The notes under the pieces were generated by a model that saw nothing but the letters and a program-made list of their open reading frames with translations, was not told the origin of the DNA and made no database searches. The translations under genes and the position numbers were made by a program. From Trichostrongylus colubriformis (taxonomy: Eukaryota; Nematoda; Chromadorea; Rhabditida; Trichostrongylidae): 64,000 nucleotides of DNA. Position 1 is the stretch's first letter; every line of letters begins with the position of its first letter. This document shows positions 59,190 through 64,000 of the stretch, piece by piece. Location: NCBI GenBank assembly GCA_963978905.1, contig OZ022256.1, forward strand, positions 41,340,001 through 41,404,000, written 5' to 3'.

Positions 59190-60430
59190 TTCTCAGGGGA
59201 TTCTGAGCGCAAAAAACTTTTTTATGATAAGAAGAGTTTTACCGTTTAAAACACTTAATTCCAATTTTTTTAGGTTTCTTTCTTGTAGTTTTTTTTCCAT
59301 TTCTTCCACCGTTTTAAAACTATAGGTCCACACTTTGACTTCAGAAAATTTATCACGAGAACAATCAACAGCTGAGCAACCAATAACTTGTGAGTCCCAT
59401 TTATTCGCAATGACTTCAATTAAGCGCTCCTGCATGCTCCGTGCTTGATTGGCTAGAACTGTTGGATCGGGAGCACTCCACAATCGACAATGGGCTTCTC
59501 CAACTCTTGAACGGAATCGTACTGCTTGGCATCGATGTAGATCCTTTGCACCATGATAGCCCATAAATTTTCCATTGAATTCAGGTCAAAAGATGAGGTC
59601 GGTCATTCAAGAACGTCGATATTCCTGGCTGTAACCCTCGCCCTAGCTGACCGACTTGCATGAATTGCGGCATTGTCGTGCATGAAGGTGAACGACGCAT
59701 CGCGACGACGTAGAAACGAAAAGAGGCGGTTTTCCAAGACCTTCTGGTAGTATCCATGTCCATGCGGCCGATACGAAGGCCAGGTTGAGCAGCCCATCCT
59801 CGCAGAAGGCACCCTAGACTATTAGCGGACCCCCGCCAAGATTTCGTCTCGAGAAAGACAGTGGTTCTTTCGGCAGATCCCGCCAGTACTGCCTCCCACC
59901 GTCCAGTTCGTCGAGGTTAGAGTTCTTGTCATCGCTCCAGATCACCTCAAACAGAATGGGCCTGAGCGAGGCTTCAAAAAGATGAGGAGCGCAAGCACCA
60001 TCTTCCGATGTTCTTAGCCGCGAATTCAAAGCGAGCCATCATGTGACGTTCTGTGAGCCTCGACACTCGCTTCATAGTCTATCTAATGAGATTTTCAAGG
60101 GACTGAGAGACTCTTCGAATGGTTGTTTTGCTCGCAGAAAGAGATATCTCTGCACGCACCCGATTGAGTTTCATCGTAGAGTTGGACAGAAGGCGTCCAA
60201 TCATTCTTTCATTTCGGCTAGAGAGCTTCTGTGGACGGCCACCAGGGTTCTTCTCACTGTAATGCTCTGGATCTTGCAGTTAGTTGTTCACGCAGTTGTG
60301 TGACCAACCAGATCGAGCAGCGATCTTCCTCCGTGACCATCCAGCTTCGACAAAGGTTTGCACTCGAGCTTGTTTTTCTGGAGTTAGACGCGTACCACGA
60401 GGCACTGAGAGAGAGATGTTGACCACGACC
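59190..60430 (-). pseudogene. Tc1-like transposase, decayed
   Basis: Minus-strand fragments in order: PRGTRLTPEKQARVQTFVEA (N-terminal helix-turn-helix) near 60410-60340, RKIAARSGWSHNCVNN, NPGGRPQKLSSRNERMIGRL, a first catalytic Asp in IWSDDKNS near 59930, the second in FMHDNAAIHASRS near 59690, and DLNSMENLWAIM with the catalytic Glu near 59550. This matches the D,D34E Tc1 layout. Multiple frame changes and stops make it inactive. I could not find convincing terminal inverted repeats, so the element ends are unknown. Confidence 0.85.
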
Positions 60431-60724
60431 GTATGCATGTCCAAGTCCAGATTTCATTTCATACATGTGGTGAGACGGGAATTGTTTCATTAGAGAACAT
60501 ATAGTTTTGAAGCGGGCAAGATTTAACTTTTGGAATGACAAAAAACATTTCAGAATTCCAACAGTCGCGAAAACACCTTCTATAGGGCTTTTGATGGTGA
60601 GGAACTCAGTTATCCACGGCACAGCTTTTCAAAATGTATGGGGAGTCCATGAGCTGAAGGTGCAGGGGTGGACCTATAGATACGAAACATACACAGTGCC
60701 TACTCTATCATTACTAGACATAGT

Positions 60725-61060
60725 ATGATATATGATACTTTAAAATTAGAAACTACACACGAAAATGATTGTAAATGTAATTATTCAGGCCTAGAAATCA
60801 CAGTTAAAGCTAATAAAATTGGTACCAAAATGCATAACAAAACGGACAACTTTGATTTCCCCATCAAAAGATTTCCTTACATATCCACTGACATCTCCAC
60901 CAAAATCAAACACAATATCATTTACTAAGATATTGAGGATCTCACGAACTGTACTTATCGAGAGAATTTTCTGGAAATACTTAAACACACTTATAGACAA
61001 TTCCAAAATTCCAAATATAAGTTAGACACATTCTTAATCGTCTCTCTAGGCGCCTATATC
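60725..61060 (+). pseudogene. Reverse transcriptase C-terminal relic (Penelope-like?)
   Basis: The plus strand reads EITVKANKIGTKMHNKTDNF, then DFPIKRFPYISTDI, then (after a frame break) NCTYRENFLEILKHTYRQFQ and SKYKLDTFL. The pattern of t-K-x-x-x-K-x-D-x-F, FP-hydrophobic-S-x-I, then R-x-x-F...L...GY-like end is what I recall from the C-terminal part of Penelope-like and related RTs. There is no upstream catalytic domain here, so it is a truncated relic. Family assignment is tentative. Confidence 0.45.
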
Positions 61061-61962
61061 AAAATATCATCGTAGGGTTCAAGTTCAAATTACTCAGTTT
61101 TAAGGAGTTTCGTAACTCCTTCACCTAAGCACTAATACTATTCTACCAGAATCACACATACAAACATAAGTACACATTAACATACCATATTATCAACAAA
61201 TACTTTTCTTTCTTCTCACTAATACTCACTTAAACACAACAGTTGATACATTTCTCCCTTTGTATTAATATCAAGGTTATTAAAGTTGAAAACCAAGTCA
61301 ATGTTGACAGTAATCAACCCAGTTATGGCTCAAATGCAAGATTATACCCTTAAGGTACGACCAATAGTCGTCACTTTCACCTTCGTTACCGTCCTTTTCA
61401 CCCTTCTTCGTATCGACCAACGAGTCGTCATGCGTCCAACTAGGCGCCCTCCTCCTTTTCATTAACTCTTATACTCCTTATTTGCATATTCAAAATCCAC
61501 TTGTTCAATCGTTGCAGAACGTTTGGCTTTTATATATCAACCTTATTACCCTGTTGTGCGTGATTACCTTTCAAACCTATTTTGCCTAACACCTAAAATA
61601 AGCACTCCATTTTCAAATATCTCATATACATAGGCAAGTTGTTTTCGGGTCAAATTTTGATCGTCGCGTCGTCATGCGTCGAACTAGGCGCGCCTCCCCT
61701 AATTTCTATTGTCTTCAATAACTTTGTATTGTCTTCAATAATGTTATAAAAATCTTGCAAATTTATTTATTAATATGTTTGATCTATAGTACATCCTTTA
61801 ATAATTCAATAATCGCATCATGTCTGTGTTACTTCCCGGACTTCATATTTTATATCTAGGTATAATAATAATACCGTATAAATCTAGTCAACCTATAACT
61901 ATCTGCTTATAAGACCTGAGCAATGGTCGTTACCTTTTTCACTACCTTTGTCATTACCTTCA
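61061..61962. other. G-poor gap with two diverged satellite units
   Basis: Plus strand low in G. Single diverged units of the tandem repeat lie near 61405-61450 and 61665-61700. A TTGTCTTCAATAA motif repeats near 61710-61740. No gene is seen. Confidence 0.45.
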
Positions 61963-62180
61963 CCTTTCTTCGTATCGACCAACTGGTCGTCATGCGTCGC
62001 ACTAGACGCGCTTCACCTTCTTCGTACCGACCAACTGGTCGTCATGCGTCCAACTAGACGTGCTTCACCCTTCTTCGTACCGACCAACGGGTTGTCATGC
62101 GTCGAACTAGACGTGCTTCACCTTTCTTCGTATTGACCAACTGGTCGTCTTACGTCGAACTAGACGCACTTCACCTCTTA
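61963..62180. repeat. Tandem repeat, 52-53 bp unit, four copies
   Basis: Units start at TTCGTA-CGACC positions 61969, 62021, 62074 and 62127. Each unit carries two short dyads: GACCAACTGGTC (one copy altered) and a CGTC-xACTA-GACG hairpin, then CGCTTCACC-TTC. The variation between copies is mostly single substitutions. Confidence 0.88.
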
Positions 62181-62566
62181 TATTGCTTATTAAATAACTT
62201 ACCTTTATAAGTAAACCTATCGTACATAGTATTAACCTTGAACATGTCATTTCAAGTTCATTTTCACAATATACCTTCAATGTTCAAAGGCTCCACTCAT
62301 TATAAATAAAGCTGTTTTTGGCAATCAAAAAATTTTTGGCATCATACTTAATTCTACAGAACGTTATTTTTACATGACAATAACACGTTTTTAATTATTG
62401 AAGTCATTTATTGAAAATCTGAATTGTTTACAATTCACTTTCATCTCGATGAATTTTGAGCAACTTATTTATCCTTCACAATCAAACTCTTCCTTCAACC
62501 ACTAGAATTCATCTCCTATAACTGACTAGATTAGATTAAATTGATTACTGGCCAAAAATGACTTCC
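62181..62566. other. Presumed 3' region of the unknown gene
   Basis: AT-rich, with AATAA-like strings on the minus strand near 62465 and no coding potential. It may hold the 3' untranslated end of the gene at 62567-63547. Confidence 0.35.
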
Positions 62567-63547
62567 TTACCTTAAGGGCTGGCAAGTTACTCAAACCAGA
62601 CAACATTACATCTCCATATTTTATATTTCCTATCTTAACTTAGTGATTATAGTGACGAAAAGAAGTAGCTCAATAAGACACTAACCTTCAAATCGTTCTT
62701 ATCCTTCTCACTCAGCATTTCTTCAATAGGTAAGCCCCTCCATTCGGGTAAAGCCAGATTTAATCTAATGGCTGCTACAGATGGCTTGAGCACCTGTCAA
62801 GAATTACCTATCTCATAGTTAAAACAATTAACTATTCAAAAACTCATCCCCCAAGTCTTTCCCAATGTGCAAACTCCCTCTTCTAACAGACATTTTAGGT
62901 GCCCTCAAACCTTCTTTTGCGTACAATGAATTCAATTTCTTTCTTATCAGTAAGCTAGAAGGTCCAATCTCGAGAATTATCAATTCTTTTCAAGCTAATC
63001 TATATACTCTTGAAATCAAATTCACTCACCCCAGGTTATTTTCATCCATGCTCTTCAATGTCAACTCTTTCAAAATAGCTAGTTTCGTTCCATTACTCTT
63101 GTTATACTCGGCTAACTTCTTGCGACCTTCACTCATGAAGTACCTCCAGTACTCATATGATACCTTTGCCTACAGATACAGTTCATCCATCCTATTCCCA
63201 GTTCTTCTTCTGTTAATACCAACAATGAACGTAGAGTAATTTACTCACGCGTATGGCAGGAATCCCTCTGTATATGCCAGCGGATGTGGGCCAGGTAAAC
63301 GCAGACTTGTTTTCAGCCGAGTACCTGAAATACTTATTGCTCCACCATTAATTAGGTGCTGGAATAACACAGTACGATAACTTACTCATGTATTCACCCA
63401 GTGATAACGTTTGCCAGATGGAAGTCGATCATACTTCCATTTTCCTTTGTTTTCCGAGCCCGTAACACGAACCCATTCCAGCAGCACCCTTTTATTAATA
63501 TTTTCTTGAAGCACCTGCTTGCGTATATCCTGGTGATTCTCTTCACA
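62567..63547 (-). CDS. Unrecognised host gene, 3' exons
   Basis: Six exon candidates on the minus strand: 63547-63398, 63324-63249, 63169-63030, 62954-62888, 62793-62686 and a tiny last one, 62578-62567, ending PLR-stop. Exons two to six join in consistent phase with GT...AG junctions. Peptide pieces include VLLEWVRVTGSENKGKWKYD, RLPSGKRYHW, FTWPTSAGIYRGIPAIR, YEYWRYFMSEGRKKLAEYN, LIRKKLNSLYAKEG and LPEWRGLPIEEMLSEKDKND. It is basic, Trp/Tyr-rich and lacks a signal peptide in the part seen. The first-to-second exon junction does not keep phase in my model (a TGG/GTGAAT donor gives phase 0, exon two needs phase 2), so that boundary is wrong or there is a sequence error. The 5' end probably lies beyond the window. 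I do not recognise the family. Confidence 0.7.
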
Positions 63548-64000
63548 CTGCAAAAACACATTATTGGTACCTTGCATCTCCATGCCTTTTACCTTTTACC
63601 TTGTACATTTAATGTACATTTTTTGTCCTTCCTACTATTCGCTTATACACAACATAATACATTTCTTATTTCATTTCTTTTCTCATCAATTACAAAGTTT
63701 TAACACACATTCGTACACTTCTATAACCTTCATTAACCTTTTATAACAAATATATCACAAATTCTAACATAATTAACTCTTCGTTATGCATCATAACAGC
63801 AAATATAATCTTTTACCAATTTCTTGATACAATTCTTTAAACATGGGGACCACACCCCTTTAACAACAGGGGCTCTTTTGATAGGGTTACAAAAGTGGTT
63901 AACTGGCATAAGGGGCAGTACCACGCTCTCAAAAGGGTCAACAAACCTTCTTCACACAAACTACACAAATTCCATTTCATATAGGCTTGCAAGTGCCTAG
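63548..64000. other. Right edge, no gene assigned
   Basis: Plus strand is rich in T, A and C with few G, consistent with intron of the unknown minus-strand gene. A palindrome-like pair GGGGACCACACCCC / CAGGGGCTC lies near 63844-63875. No exon is identified. Confidence 0.35.

Noticed and set aside
62865..63239. A 124-codon plus-strand open frame
   Set aside because: It is antisense to well-formed minus-strand exons with consensus splice sites.
1..64000. CRISPR arrays, rRNA genes and bacterial operons
   Set aside because: No regularly spaced short repeats, no rRNA signature, and gene structure is clearly eukaryotic.

Overview
The window looks like nuclear DNA from a parasitic nematode, most likely a clade V strongylid (hookworm-like). 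The signs are compact multi-exon genes with GT...AG introns and TTTCAG-type acceptors, acceptor sites just upstream of start codons (as expected for spliced-leader trans-splicing), a transthyretin-like (TTL) gene of the nematode-specific family, a NEK6/7 kinase matching the C. elegans nekl-3 type, and mariner, Tc1, RTE, gypsy and MITE relics. There are no bacterial operons, rRNA genes or CRISPR arrays. Species is not determinable from the sequence alone.

Layout. 0-7.3 kb: gene-poor repeats, including an RTE LINE relic interrupted by one of two identical 407-bp direct repeats. 7.3-12.1 kb: a complete, young Ty3/gypsy LTR retrotransposon on the minus strand. 12.4-15.0 kb: a cysteine-type glutathione peroxidase gene (minus), whose long third intron holds three TIR elements. 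15-25 kb: gene-poor, with several MITE families. 25.1-32.5 kb: a complete eight-exon nekl-3-type kinase gene (minus; 303 residues), whose introns carry at least six repeats, two of them within about 12 nt of a splice donor. 32.5-46.3 kb: gene-poor, with several TIR and foldback elements, some nested. 46.3-46.7 kb: the first two exons of a TTL gene (minus). 48.5-50.1 kb and 52.3-53.2 kb: two mariner elements, the first broken by a 308-bp insertion and the second internally deleted. 53.8-56.4 kb: decayed coding-like sequence of uncertain family. 59.2-60.4 kb: a decayed Tc1-like transposase. 60.7-61.1 kb: a reverse-transcriptase C-terminal relic. 62.0-62.2 kb: a 52-53 bp tandem repeat. 62.6-63.5 kb: the 3' exons of an unrecognised minus-strand gene that probably runs off the right edge.

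All four host gene models lie on the minus strand and are unrelated in function: redox defence (gpx), molting/endocytosis or mitotic kinase (nekl-3), a secreted nematode protein (TTL) and an unknown. There is no operon; they are separated by thousands of bases of transposon-derived DNA. The most distinctive content is the repeat landscape: a Mutator-like MITE family with 9-10 bp target duplications in three copies, an inverted repeat whose arms contain tRNA-like sequence, a MITE nested exactly in the loop of another palindrome, and a mariner carrying an insertion that resembles part of a tyrosine recombinase.
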